From: Moanibacter sp964542645
Lineage (GTDB): Bacteria; Verrucomicrobiota; Verrucomicrobiia; Opitutales; UBA2987
Reading direction: 5' to 3'
Assembly: GCA_964542645.1 (NCBI GenBank)
Contig: CAZIUG010000006.1
Span: 56,741-120,740 of the forward strand
DNA: 64,000 bases
A program made the position numbers and the translations under genes. Below the pieces are notes generated by a model, which did not search any database, was not told the DNA's origin, and was given only the letters and a program-made list of their open reading frames with translations. Below are positions 44,549-53,118 of the stretch, in pieces. Each line of letters begins with the position of its first letter. Positions within the stretch are counted from its first letter, which is position 1.

Positions 44549-45256
44549 TTGATTCCTTTTTCCAAGATTGCCGCCATATCTTTCGATGCGGGAGGGACTT
44601 TGATTCGACCATATCCTTCCGTCGGCCATGTTTACTCTGAAATTCTATCGAATCACGGGGTTACAGTTGAACCATCACTTCTTAATAGGTCCTTTCGAAG
44701 CGCGCTTAAAGAAGAGACAACCGGTCATTGCGAAAGAGTCACCGAAAGTTCAGAAAAAAGTTACTGGTGTCGCATAGTTAAAAAAACCATCGGTAGAACT
44801 GTTGATAACGGCCTATTCGGAATTGTCTTTGAGGACCTCTATGAGACCTTCGCCTCCGCTAAACGTTGGGAATTGGTTGAGGGTGCCAAAGAAATCCTCG
44901 TCCTAGCCCGGGACCTAGGTTTTCGCCTTTCCGTCCTTAGTAATTCTGATCAAAGATTTCGAAAAGTCTTTAGAGAACTAAATATTTTACCCTTTTTCGA
45001 AGAGATTTTCCTTTCCAGTGAGATCGGGATCGAAAAACCTCACACTCATGCCTTCCGGCATGTAGAATCGGTCCTAAAACTGTCACCGGAAGAGTTGTTG
45101 CATGTTGGGGACAGTATTGATCATGACGCCAATGGCGCGATCGCCGCCGGTTGGCACCACCTGCTTGTGGGAAAGAACCGGATTCCCGCTCCTTACCGCC
45201 AGATAGACTCACTTCAGGAGTTCATACCACTACTCGAAAAAATTACCCTTTCATGA
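44549..45256 (+). CDS. HAD-family hydrolase
   Basis: The 235-residue protein has the HAD motifs: motif I ISFDAGGTLI with the nucleophilic aspartate, motif II LSNSD, motif III lysine in EIGIEKPHTHAF, and motif IV GDSIDHDANGAIAAGW. It resembles HDHD3/phosphoglycolate phosphatase-like members; the substrate is unknown. The start appears to be TTG 44549, since motif I follows only ten residues later. It overlaps the next gene by four bases. Confidence 0.85.
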   Translation: MIPFSKIAAISFDAGGTLIRPYPSVGHVYSEILSNHGVTVEPSLLNRSFRSALKEETTGHCERVTESSEKSYWCRIVKKTIGRTVDNGLFGIVFEDLYETFASAKRWELVEGAKEILVLARDLGFRLSVLSNSDQRFRKVFRELNILPFFEEIFLSSEIGIEKPHTHAFRHVESVLKLSPEELLHVGDSIDHDANGAIAAGWHHLLVGKNRIPAPYRQIDSLQEFIPLLEKITLS

Positions 45257-45621
45257 GGTATCCACGTCGAATCGAGAATCTGATCGCTAATTTCCGCTCC
45301 CTTCCAGAGGACGAAAGTCAATCAGTTGATCGGCATCCCAGCCAATTCGACTCCCTGCTCGAAATCCTAGCTGACCGATACAAAATCGGAAAACTGACAC
45401 CAGAGGAAATAATTGCCTCAAATTGGAAGCTTATCATGGGGGAACCCAACGCCAATCGTTGCAAACCTCAGAAAATCGACCGCAGAGACCGTCTTATTAT
45501 TCTCGTCGCAAACGCAACCTTGCGCCAAGAACTCAGCTTTCACCGCAATATGATCCTCGAAAAAATTCGCCGGCTTAAGAACTGCAACCACATCATGGAT
45601 ATTATCCTTGCTCCGGGTTAG
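45253..45621 (+). CDS. DciA/DUF721-like protein
   Basis: The 122-residue product from ATG 45253 (MRYPRRIENLIANFRSLP) ends with RRDRLIILVANATLRQELSFHRNMILEKIRRL, the conserved core of DUF721. This family includes DciA, the loader of replicative helicase DnaB in bacteria lacking DnaC or DnaI. The frame is open from 45151, but the four-base overlap with the HAD gene makes 45253 the likely start. Helicase loading here is inferred from family. Confidence 0.8.
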   Translation: MRYPRRIENLIANFRSLPEDESQSVDRHPSQFDSLLEILADRYKIGKLTPEEIIASNWKLIMGEPNANRCKPQKIDRRDRLIILVANATLRQELSFHRNMILEKIRRLKNCNHIMDIILAPG

Positions 45622-45933
45622 GGGGTTTATCAGATCTGAGTTCTAATTTGCACTTAAATCACTAATTTAATTTGAAGGTCTACTCTCTATCTCGGAAAGA
45701 TATAAGGAAACAATTTAATACAAAACACTGTTAACCCTATACATTTCTTTTTTCTTGCAAACCTTTGTTGTAACGCCACCCTCATGTCTTTCGCGGTTGG
45801 AATCAGTCCTGGAACAAGGGGACTCTTACTCTCAACCGTCATCAATCGGCACATATAGGTACGGGATAGTAGCGAGGGCTGATCTTGGTCCCGCTGTTCC
45901 CGATCCCGGGTGCGGCAAAACGCAAATGAAATA
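45622..45933 (+). promoter_or_regulatory. rpsO leader with candidate regulatory stem-loop
   Basis: About 310 bases precede rpsO without a gene. Near its 3' end, 45862..45908 can form an outer stem CGGGAT/ATCCCG and an inner stem AGCG/CGCT with GG/CC, ending 25 bases before the ATG. S15 represses its own translation by binding structured leaders in several bacteria, and those structures differ between lineages. This one is a candidate only; the rest of the stretch shows nothing clear. Confidence 0.4.
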
Positions 45934-46200
45934 ATGACAGTTACAATCGACAAGGAATCGATTATCTCAGAAAACCGGATCCATGACAACGACACAGGAT
46001 CCAGCGAAGTACAAATCGCTCTCCTAACCGCCCGGGTCAATCACCTCACTGAACACCTGCAAACTCATCGAAAAGACTTTCACTCCAGAAGAGGTCTAAT
46101 CGGCATGACGAGTCGGCGTCGAAAACTCCTAGACTATCTCAAGAAGCACAATCTCGAAAAGTACAATACGCTACTGAAGCAGCTTGATCTGCGCCGTTAG
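45934..46200 (+). CDS. rpsO: 30S ribosomal protein S15
   Basis: S15 binds 16S rRNA and nucleates the small-subunit platform. The 88-residue protein has DTGSSEVQIALLTARVNHLTEHL, DFHSRRGLIGMTSRRRKLLDYL and YNTLLKQLDLRR, the whole family signature. ATG 45934 (MTVTIDKE) is chosen over the upstream frame start at 45910. rpsO is followed by pnp, the classic arrangement. Confidence 0.97.
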   Translation: MTVTIDKESIISENRIHDNDTGSSEVQIALLTARVNHLTEHLQTHRKDFHSRRGLIGMTSRRRKLLDYLKKHNLEKYNTLLKQLDLRR

Positions 46201-46259
46201 CAATCAGTAGGTCTATTCGTTGCCGCTTTGTCGTGCTGCGAAAATGAGTTTTGCAACTT

Positions 46260-46286
46260 CGTCAAATTCCTTTTAAGAATTTGACG
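46260..46286 (+). promoter_or_regulatory. 10-bp perfect hairpin between rpsO and pnp
   Basis: CGTCAAATTC at 46260..46269 pairs with GAATTTGACG at 46277..46286 around a seven-base loop. In Escherichia coli the rpsO-pnp gap holds a terminator and a leader hairpin cut by RNase III, through which PNPase autoregulates. Position and strength here fit such a leader structure. No T tract follows, so a simple terminator is less likely. Confidence 0.6.
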
Positions 46287-46343
46287 GTGGCGTAATCCGG
46301 CCTACATCAAACCGACATATTCTCGGGAAGGAAATTTCAATCT

Positions 46344-48614
46344 ATGCTAAAACAAGCTCACGAAGTAAATGTTGATGGAATGGGTATCACCCTTTCGACC
46401 GGCACCATCGCACGGCAAGCGAACGGTTCCGTAATTGTCAGCCAGGGCGAGACAACTGTCTTTGTCGCCGCCACCGCCGCGAATACCCTTCGAAAAGGAC
46501 AGGACTTTTTTCCGCTCCAGGTCGATTATAGGGAGAAGTTTTCGGCCGCAGGTCGGTTCCCCGGCGGCTACTTCAAGCGCGAGGGCCGCCCTTCGGATAA
46601 AGAGATTCTTACATCACGTCTCTGTGATCGACCTCTCCGTCCCCTATTCCCCAAGGGCTTTATTAATGAGGTTCAGGTAGTAGGTATGCTTCTTACAACC
46701 GACCTCAACCAGGATCCGGATATTCTGATGATCAACGGTGCTTCCGCAGCCTTGATGGTTTCCGATATCCCCTGGAACGGGCCGGTGGGAGGAGTCCGAA
46801 TCGCAGAAATCGATGGCGTATTCGTCACAAACCCCACCCATGAGCAACTTTTCGAGTCAACTCTGGACCTCATATATGTCGGAACCGAATCCGAGATGTT
46901 AATGATTGAGGGAAGTGCGGAACAAATTTCAGAGGAGCGATTCATCGAGGCCCTCGACTTCGCACAGGCCGAGGTCATAAAACTGACTTCAGCTCAGAAG
47001 GAGCTGGCAGCAAAGTGTGGAGTGGAGAAGAGAGAGTTCGAACTACAAGATTGCGATCCTGAAACTCTAGAATTCGTCAAAGAACATGTCCATGAAGATT
47101 TGGGTCGGGCTGTTTTTAAGTCCCAGAAGCTAGATCGGGAGAGAGCCGTGGAGGCCTTAAAGAAACAGACCGAAGAGGCGCTAATCGAGAAGTTTGGCGA
47201 AGAAAAATATGATTCGGACCAACTTCGGATGGCATTTGAATCACTACAAGAAGATCTTTATCGAGAGAACATCCTCCAACATGGCAGAAGAGTAGATGGA
47301 AGAGGATCGGCTGATTTACGTCAGATTACCTGTCAGGCCGGAATCCTTCCTCGTGTCCACGGTTCTTCATTATTCCAACGGGGAGAAACACAATCGATCG
47401 TCATTTGCACTCTTGGAACCGTTTCGGATGGCCAGGAATCGGATGGTTTGACCGGAGGTCCTCGTTCGAAATCGTTCATCCTACATTATAACTTTCCCCA
47501 CTATTCGGTCGGTGAAACCGGTCGTATTTCTGGTCCTGGACGCCGCGAAGTGGGACACGGCGCTCTAGCTGAGAGATCGCTACTGCCCATCATTCCCGGC
47601 GAGGAGGAGTTTCCCTACACTATCAGGCTTGTTTCAGAGATAATGGAATCAAATGGGTCCACCTCCATGGCATCAGTCTCTGGCGGCTGTCTTGCCTTGA
47701 TGGATGCTGGTATCCCGATCACAGGAGTCGTGGCCGGAATCTCAGCTGGGCTCGTAACGGAAAAGGATTCAAACGGAGCTATTTCTAGGCATGTAGTCCT
47801 CACAGATATTATTGGGAGCGAGGATCATTTCGGTGATATGGATTTCAAGATTTCCGGAACAAGGGAAGGTATTACCGGCTTTCAGTTAGATCTCAAGATT
47901 CCAGGTCTACCGTCGGAAATCGCAAAAGAAGCTATAGGTAGGAACAAAGAAGCCCGTTGCAGAATCATTGATATCATGGAGGAAGAAATTGCTGCTCCGA
48001 GACAGGAGTTGAATCCATTTGCTCCTCGCATTCACAAATTGGAAATCGATCCGGATAAGATTGGAGCCCTCATCGGACCGGGCGGTAAGACAATCCGACG
48101 CATTACCGAAGTAAGTGGCGCCGAAATCGATATAAACGAAGATAATAGCGGGAAAGTGCTCATTTATGCTACTAGCAAAGATGCTTTGCAGAGGGCAATT
48201 GAGGAAGTGGAAATCGCAATTGGCGATATCGAGGTAGGGAAGATCTATCGCGGAATAGTACGCGGAATTAAGGAATTTGGTTGTTTTGTCGAATGCTTAC
48301 CTGGGAAAGAAGGACTGGTTCACGTTTCTGAACTAGCCGATTTCCGTGTCGACCAAGTGGAAGATATAGCCGAAATGGGCGGTGAAATGTGGGTAAAGTG
48401 TATTGGGATCGACGATAAAGGTCGCGTTCGCTTGAGCCGACGAATCGCCATGGCAGAAAAAGAAGGACGCCAGGTAGAAGAACGGGAAAGACCTTCAGGT
48501 AATCAGTCTGGTGGAGAAAGAAAGCCCCGTAGAAGGGATGACCAGGATAGGGGTCGGGGAAACGGGTCCGGCGGCCGATCATCCCGACGACGCGAACAGA
48601 AACAAGGGGATTAG
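46344..48614 (+). CDS. pnp: polyribonucleotide nucleotidyltransferase (PNPase)
   Basis: PNPase degrades RNA 3'-to-5' phosphorolytically. The 756-residue protein has two RNase PH domains (FPGGYFKREGRPSDKEILTSRL in the first, FPHYSVGETGRISGPGRREVGHG and GSEDHFGDMDFKISGT in the second), a KH domain (KIGALIGPGGKTIRRITEVSGA) and an S1 domain (GKIYRGIVRGIKEFGCFVE). The C-terminal 50 residues are rich in Arg, Gly and Glu. GGAAGGA precedes the ATG. Confidence 0.97.
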   Translation: MLKQAHEVNVDGMGITLSTGTIARQANGSVIVSQGETTVFVAATAANTLRKGQDFFPLQVDYREKFSAAGRFPGGYFKREGRPSDKEILTSRLCDRPLRPLFPKGFINEVQVVGMLLTTDLNQDPDILMINGASAALMVSDIPWNGPVGGVRIAEIDGVFVTNPTHEQLFESTLDLIYVGTESEMLMIEGSAEQISEERFIEALDFAQAEVIKLTSAQKELAAKCGVEKREFELQDCDPETLEFVKEHVHEDLGRAVFKSQKLDRERAVEALKKQTEEALIEKFGEEKYDSDQLRMAFESLQEDLYRENILQHGRRVDGRGSADLRQITCQAGILPRVHGSSLFQRGETQSIVICTLGTVSDGQESDGLTGGPRSKSFILHYNFPHYSVGETGRISGPGRREVGHGALAERSLLPIIPGEEEFPYTIRLVSEIMESNGSTSMASVSGGCLALMDAGIPITGVVAGISAGLVTEKDSNGAISRHVVLTDIIGSEDHFGDMDFKISGTREGITGFQLDLKIPGLPSEIAKEAIGRNKEARCRIIDIMEEEIAAPRQELNPFAPRIHKLEIDPDKIGALIGPGGKTIRRITEVSGAEIDINEDNSGKVLIYATSKDALQRAIEEVEIAIGDIEVGKIYRGIVRGIKEFGCFVECLPGKEGLVHVSELADFRVDQVEDIAEMGGEMWVKCIGIDDKGRVRLSRRIAMAEKEGRQVEERERPSGNQSGGERKPRRRDDQDRGRGNGSGGRSSRRREQKQGD

Positions 48615-48759
48615 CAAATAGAAGCCAGAAGCGACCAAACCCGGAACGACCGACGAGACGATTCCTAAAAGGCTACATCAATTCTTTCTGCGTCACTCCT
48701 AGAATAGCTATCGATGCTAACACATTTCTTGGGTTTGATGGAAATTCGACTCTTCAAGG

Positions 48760-48780
48760 AACACTTGATAACACTTGATA
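48760..48780. repeat. two tandem copies of a 10-base unit
   Basis: AACACTTGAT occurs twice head-to-tail immediately after ...TTCAAGG and before ...AACGG, in the gap between pnp and the three-repeat protein gene. It lies upstream of the chosen start of that gene. It could be a simple slippage duplication. Confidence 0.7.
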
Positions 48781-48810
48781 ACGGTCGCTCTTGGAGCTAA
48801 TGCAATATCT

Positions 48811-50025
48811 ATGCAGTGGGGAAAGTTTTATACCCAGACTTGTGCAGGAATTTTCGGACTGATTGTTGGTCTTATCCCTGCAGAATTAGGTTCGCAAACC
48901 GAGTCCAACCCGCAACCTATTACACCAGATTTTTCCGGATGGTGGATAGTTAATGAACCAGAGGGTGACACCTTTTATCTTATTGTCAAAAAACTGGGCC
49001 GCGCCTCCAGCTTCTACTCGGGTCCCGCTAGCAACGTAATCGACAAAGGCACCTGGCAGTTACAAGACAATCGTCTCCTTCTGCGATGGGAGAACGGATT
49101 CCAAGATATCATCATAAAAAAAGAGCGTCGCTATTTTAGGCATTCTTATTTCCCAGAAACTTCGCTCGACGCGGAACCGGACAAAATTGCGCGGGCCCAC
49201 CGGCTCAGCAAAAAGCGCGTCGGCAGTCTCACGGTATCCGATAGAGATAAAAGAGCCACAACGACGGAACTCAAAAATACCGACTTTCATTCCGGTCGAA
49301 GTCAGTTCGTAGGCTTCTGGGAAACTCGAAGAGGAAGAAACAATCCTATCTTCTATTTTTTGGAACGTGGAGGAAAAATCTCTCGTTCAGAAAGCAGTCG
49401 GAAAGGTGCCAATATTTCTGAGGGGAAATGGAGGCAAAACGGTTCTGAAATCAAAATCGAATGGGAAACTGATCCGCCTGCGATGATTCGTAAGAATTCA
49501 GAAGGATTCGAATTTAACGGGACTGCTGGAAGCAATCGGATCTTCACGGCGCCCATTGTCCGAGTCGATCCTACTCAGGGCAGGGAATATTTCAATCTCA
49601 GCCTGGGGCCCACCGCAACTTCTGGTGCATTTGTGGGTTTTTGGCGAATTCCTGACGAAGATGAGTCCTACTTCGTTCACGTCGACCTCTGGAGTCATGC
49701 CACTCGAACTCGCTTCGACGGGGAGACCTCAATTCGAAAGCTGAAGGGTCGATGGACCATGCTAAATGAGGGAGTCCATATTGTTTGGCAAAATGGTTCC
49801 CAGGCAACCCTGACGGAAACTCCGGATGGGGAAAGCTTTGGCTTCGCCTCCTTTCCAGAAGGCGCGTCTATTTCTCAATTCAACGATAGCGAAATTGAGG
49901 TAGAGAAGGTTTCCGAGAAGGAATATGACCGGTACATTTCTGATATCCTTGATAAAATTCAGGCCCGAAAACAATCCGAGCCAAGCAATTCCGCGAACGG
50001 AAATGGAAACAAGAAGAGCCCCTGA
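48811..50025 (+). CDS. exported protein with three internal repeats, function unknown
   Basis: The 404-residue product from ATG 48811 begins with a signal-peptide-like segment (CAGIFGLIVGLIPAELG). Three related units follow at about residues 41-115, 166-239 and 274-350. Each opens with an aromatic-glycine-aromatic turn (FSGWW, FVGFW, FVGFW), has a KG[TRK]W-like turn about 35 residues later and then a strand with W and a Gly or Asp. The units should be small beta-rich domains. The tail is polar and Asn-rich. I do not recognise the family. TTG 48775 is a longer but less likely start. Confidence 0.75.
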   Translation: MQWGKFYTQTCAGIFGLIVGLIPAELGSQTESNPQPITPDFSGWWIVNEPEGDTFYLIVKKLGRASSFYSGPASNVIDKGTWQLQDNRLLLRWENGFQDIIIKKERRYFRHSYFPETSLDAEPDKIARAHRLSKKRVGSLTVSDRDKRATTTELKNTDFHSGRSQFVGFWETRRGRNNPIFYFLERGGKISRSESSRKGANISEGKWRQNGSEIKIEWETDPPAMIRKNSEGFEFNGTAGSNRIFTAPIVRVDPTQGREYFNLSLGPTATSGAFVGFWRIPDEDESYFVHVDLWSHATRTRFDGETSIRKLKGRWTMLNEGVHIVWQNGSQATLTETPDGESFGFASFPEGASISQFNDSEIEVEKVSEKEYDRYISDILDKIQARKQSEPSNSANGNGNKKSP

Positions 50026-50130
50026 GAATAATTGATAGTAAGGACCCCCACCCTCTCAAAACGAGGTCGAAGGAATAAATGTCGCCAGAGGGGTAGGATC
50101 TCTCCTACTTCGAAATCGATTCAAGGTCTA

Positions 50131-51528
50131 TCAATCGTAGCGACAAGGGAGAAGGGCTGCATCCTTCATTCCATGGATAATTTTTTTGTCAGCCGGACAG
50201 AATGTATTGAGGATTCCGCACAGATGAGCCTTCCCTTCCCAAACAAAGAAAAAGGGATTCAGGCGTACTCGCCCCTCCTGAACAGAGAGCCCGCTGTTAT
50301 CTTGGTATATGGGATGTTCGAGTCGTTTCGGTTTGTGGTAGTCTTGAAGAATGTGCAAATTAGTTCCACTTTGGTCGAGTGCGTTTTTAATTCCTCCCGA
50401 CCATTCGTTACGCGGCGAGTCTGTGCCCAGTACTACGCTACGGGCTCCCCATGCTAACTCGTTATAACCGCTCATCTTAATAATGTAATTTCGATCTTTC
50501 TGAGACGCCTCGCCAAGTTGCTCCCAACACCAGATTGGTTTTCCACCGATGTAGGGAGCATCCAGAATAGCGCTGGGAGGAAGTTCCACCTGATCCATTA
50601 TCCAGGATCGGGGTATGATCCTTTTCAGAGTATCGAAAGCCGTCCGACTCAAATTTTCACCCCAGAAATCTTCCAGTAAATGATGGTGGAAAAGGGCCAA
50701 ACTTAGTTTTTCTTCCTGGAAGTGCCTCATTGGCGGAGTCACCACTAACTCGGCTTCCTCCAGCGCCTCAAGCAGATACTCTGCAACGGGAATATTGGCC
50801 AAATCAAAGAGCTCCCAGAAACGGTACAGGATGTCAACCTGCTCCGGATTTCCATCTATCGAGGCGCACACCGTTTTACCCAACGGCATCAAATCGCTGG
50901 GATGAAAGCAATACACCCTTTTCCCCATCTTCTGCAGGGCATCCGCTAACCATTCCATCTCCGGCCGATAAGTTTGGGCTTCGTCGCTCACAATAATTCC
51001 TATGAGAGGGAGTCCATTCTTCGGATAGATCGAGGTAAGGGCCTTGTAGAATCCGAGAATCATGGCATCATTCTCGCCTACCACCTTATTCTGCTCGTTT
51101 TCATAAAGACGGTTAAGAAATGCCGTGAGACCGATTCCGCCCGGAACCGTATCCATCTCGGTCAAAATAAACCCTTCCTCGGTAATCAACAAATCGGGAC
51201 GGATGACTGGCGGCAGTGAGCCTCGGGTACACCTTGACCTGGAGTGGTTGATGAGCTTAGAGGGTTTTCCCCGGTCAAAGTACGTTGATACCCAAGGCGT
51301 TTTTAGATCCCTATTTCGTAAAATCTTTCGATGTTTTGCTGAGCGAGTGTAAAGCGTCTCAAGCGCCTTATAGAACTCTAAGCATGCATCTCCAATCCTC
51401 CCGATCTCATCGATCTTTTCTCGAGAGAGAGACCAAGGCTCTGAAGACAACTGCCAGGTCTTATTCTCAAAAAGGGGCTGCTGATCGAAAATTGACCTAA
51501 GCTCTTTATAGTCCAGTGTTTCTTTCAT
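50131..51528 (-). CDS. ATP-grasp-like protein, function unknown
   Basis: The 465-residue product from ATG 51528 overlaps the prfB stop (TGATG), with AAGGAAAG just upstream, so it is translationally coupled to prfB. The motifs ITEEGFILTEMDTVPGGIG, YIIKMSGYNELAWGARSVVLG and a C-terminal RLNPFFFVWEG resemble the metal- and ATP-binding parts of ATP-grasp ligases such as the circularly permuted type. No substrate can be assigned, and the family call is tentative. A frame extending to 51570 is not needed. Confidence 0.65.
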   Translation of the reverse strand: MKETLDYKELRSIFDQQPLFENKTWQLSSEPWSLSREKIDEIGRIGDACLEFYKALETLYTRSAKHRKILRNRDLKTPWVSTYFDRGKPSKLINHSRSRCTRGSLPPVIRPDLLITEEGFILTEMDTVPGGIGLTAFLNRLYENEQNKVVGENDAMILGFYKALTSIYPKNGLPLIGIIVSDEAQTYRPEMEWLADALQKMGKRVYCFHPSDLMPLGKTVCASIDGNPEQVDILYRFWELFDLANIPVAEYLLEALEEAELVVTPPMRHFQEEKLSLALFHHHLLEDFWGENLSRTAFDTLKRIIPRSWIMDQVELPPSAILDAPYIGGKPIWCWEQLGEASQKDRNYIIKMSGYNELAWGARSVVLGTDSPRNEWSGGIKNALDQSGTNLHILQDYHKPKRLEHPIYQDNSGLSVQEGRVRLNPFFFVWEGKAHLCGILNTFCPADKKIIHGMKDAALLPCRYD

Positions 51529-52656
51529 CAATCTTTCCTTCTCGTGGAGGGACAGCCTGCCCGCAGCCACGCATCAATGAAATGATCGATATCCCCGTCC
51601 ATCACGGCCTGAACATTGGGTGAGTCTACTCCAACCCTAAGATCCTTGACCATCTGATAGGGTTGGAAGACGTAACTTCGGATCTGATTCCCCCATCCAA
51701 TTTCATTCTTCGCACCATAAAAGCGTTCCATTTTAGCACGCTTATCATCCTCAATTTTTTCGTAGATTCGAGAACGTAAGACCGTCATCGCAGTTGCTTT
51801 ATTCTTAAATTGGGAACGTTCATTCTGGCAGGCAACAACAATACCAGTGGGCAAGTGGGTTAGGCGGACTGCCGAATCTGTCTTGTTTACGTGCTGACCA
51901 CCTTTGCCACTCGAGCGATAGGTATCAACTCGAAGATCGCTTTCATCGATCGCAATATCAACATCATTTTCCAGTTCTGCTATTACATCTACTGCACTGA
52001 ACGATGTATGTCGCCGATTGTTAGAATCAAATGGGCTAATGCGGACTAGCCGATGCACTCCCCGCTCAGCCTTGGCATAGCCATAGGCATTGTCTCCTTT
52101 GAGGGAGATGGTGGCACTACTAATTCCCGTCTCATCTCCAGGTTGAATGTCCTGAATCTCCACGGAATACTCCCGCCGTTCCGCCCATCGGAGGTACATT
52201 CGAAGCAGCATATCAGCCCAATCACAGGATTCCGTACCTCCAGCTCCAGCATGAATGCTGAGAATGGCATTACTCTTGTCATGGGGCCCATTGAGAAAAG
52301 ATTTAAGCTCTAGAACTGTTAGTTCTTTTCGCAGCTCGTTAACAGATTTTGATATATCTTCCTCTAATCCTTCGGAATCCTTACCATTCGTCTCCGCCAC
52401 CAAATCACACATTATTTCCAAGTCTTCAACTCGACTTTGAAAATCAACAACCTTTTCAATTTCTCGTTTAATCTGGCTCAACCTGCTCGATGTTTCACGG
52501 GACTGTTCCTTATTGTCCCAAAACCCAGGCTCTCCCATTGCTGTCTCTAAGCGGGACGCCTCCTTCTTTCTGTCTTCTACTTCAAAGATACCTCCAAAGG
52601 TATCCAGCTCGTTTAACGAGCTCCTCGACGCTAGTGCGAATTTCCGGATTAAGCAT
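51528..52656 (-). CDS. prfB: peptide chain release factor 2, with programmed +1 frameshift
   Basis: RF2 terminates at UGA and UAA. The gene starts at ATG 52656 (MLNPEIRTSVEELVKRAGYL), reads WRYL, meets an in-frame TGA at 52582..52584 and continues in the +1 frame as EVEDRKKEASRLETAMGEPG. The protein then shows GAGGTESCDWADMLLRMY with the GGQ peptide-release motif in SSGKGGQHVNKTDSAVRLTH. The expected length is 375 residues. Annotating only the main frame from 52538 would miss the N-terminus. RF2 abundance is autoregulated through this shift. Confidence 0.95.
52582..52598 (-). promoter_or_regulatory. prfB: prfB programmed frameshift site
   Basis: On the minus strand the site reads TTTGGAGGTATCTTTGA. 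GGAGG acts as an internal Shine-Dalgarno, followed by TAT and the slippery CTT-T before the UGA stop. Escherichia coli has the same spacing (AGGGGGTATCTTTGAC). The base after TGA here is A instead of the usual C, which may influence how well RF2 reads the stop. Confidence 0.95.
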
Positions 52657-52697
52657 CAGAAAAATTTAAAAGAGAAATATAGGATCCTTTTCAAGCC

Positions 52698-52727
52698 TCA
52701 AAGAACTAAGTAGTTCGGAAAAATCAA
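52698..52727 (-). CDS. possible nine-codon leader peptide upstream of prfB
   Basis: After the second GGAGGT copy, a TTG at 52727 with five-base spacing opens MIFPNYLVL and stops at TGA (52698..52700), again in the context CTT-TGA. It may be chance, but the arrangement could let ribosomes sense RF2 before reaching prfB. It is supported only by sequence position. Confidence 0.2.
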   Translation of the reverse strand: MIFPNYLVL

Positions 52728-52740
52728 AGATACCTCCAAA
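52724..52740 (-). repeat. second exact copy of the prfB frameshift motif, in the prfB leader
   Basis: The 17-base sequence TTTGGAGGTATCTTTGA recurs exactly, 142 bases upstream of the working frameshift site and outside the prfB reading frame. The flanking bases differ on both sides, so the identity is limited to the motif. It is followed by a possible short peptide ending in CTT-TGA. Confidence 0.9.
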
Positions 52741-52949
52741 TTAAGCAACCTGAAAATCTCTATAATTGTAGACAACACACTTTTCATTGAACCCTATTCA
52801 TAATTGCTACAGGCCCATGGACCAATCGGTTCTGGAAACGCATAACCTGCGCCCCCAGGGGGGCCTAGCTTAGCTTACGACCAGGTATTAATCGTACCAC
52901 CTACCGCCGGAAAAGGATCACCAAAATAAATTAGGCGACTCCGAGCCCT

Positions 52950-52973
52950 GGTTCCGACTCTATGGTCGGAACC
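52950..52973. repeat. 9-bp perfect inverted repeat
   Basis: GGTTCCGAC at 52950..52958 and GTCGGAACC at 52965..52973 flank a six-base loop. This is the first of three strong stem candidates in the gene-free stretch between prfB and the small membrane protein gene. Confidence 0.85.
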
Positions 52974-52982
52974 TGTCGAAAA

Positions 52983-53068
52983 ATCTATCCGCTCCTACAG
53001 GGGAAAGCTACTTTTCTACTCTTTGCGACTCCCTGTAACTGTAACCGTCAAACCCGAGGCGGATAGAT
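52983..53068. ncRNA. candidate structured RNA with nested stems
   Basis: ATCTATCCGC (52983..52992) pairs perfectly with GCGGATAGAT (53059..53068). Inside it TACAGGG (52996..53002) pairs with CCCTGTA (53031..53037). Nested long-range pairing in a stretch with no reading frame suggests a structured transcript or leader. I match it to no known family (not tmRNA, SRP RNA or RNase P by eye), and the transcribed strand is unknown. Confidence 0.35.
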
Positions 53069-53070
53069 CG

Positions 53071-53118
53071 AGGCCGATCGGCCAATCGTAAAATGACGAT
53101 TATGCGGCCGATCGGCCT
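53071..53118 (-). terminator. large palindromic hairpin after the small membrane protein gene
   Basis: AGGCCGATCGGCC (53071..53083) and GGCCGATCGGCCT (53106..53118) form a 13-bp stem, extended inward by AATCGT/ACGATT after a four-base bulge. It lies 12 bases past the stop of the minus-strand gene 53130..53468. There is no T tract, so it may work as a transcript-stabilising stem or a weak terminator. Each arm contains the self-complementary GGCCGATCGGCC. Confidence 0.5.
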
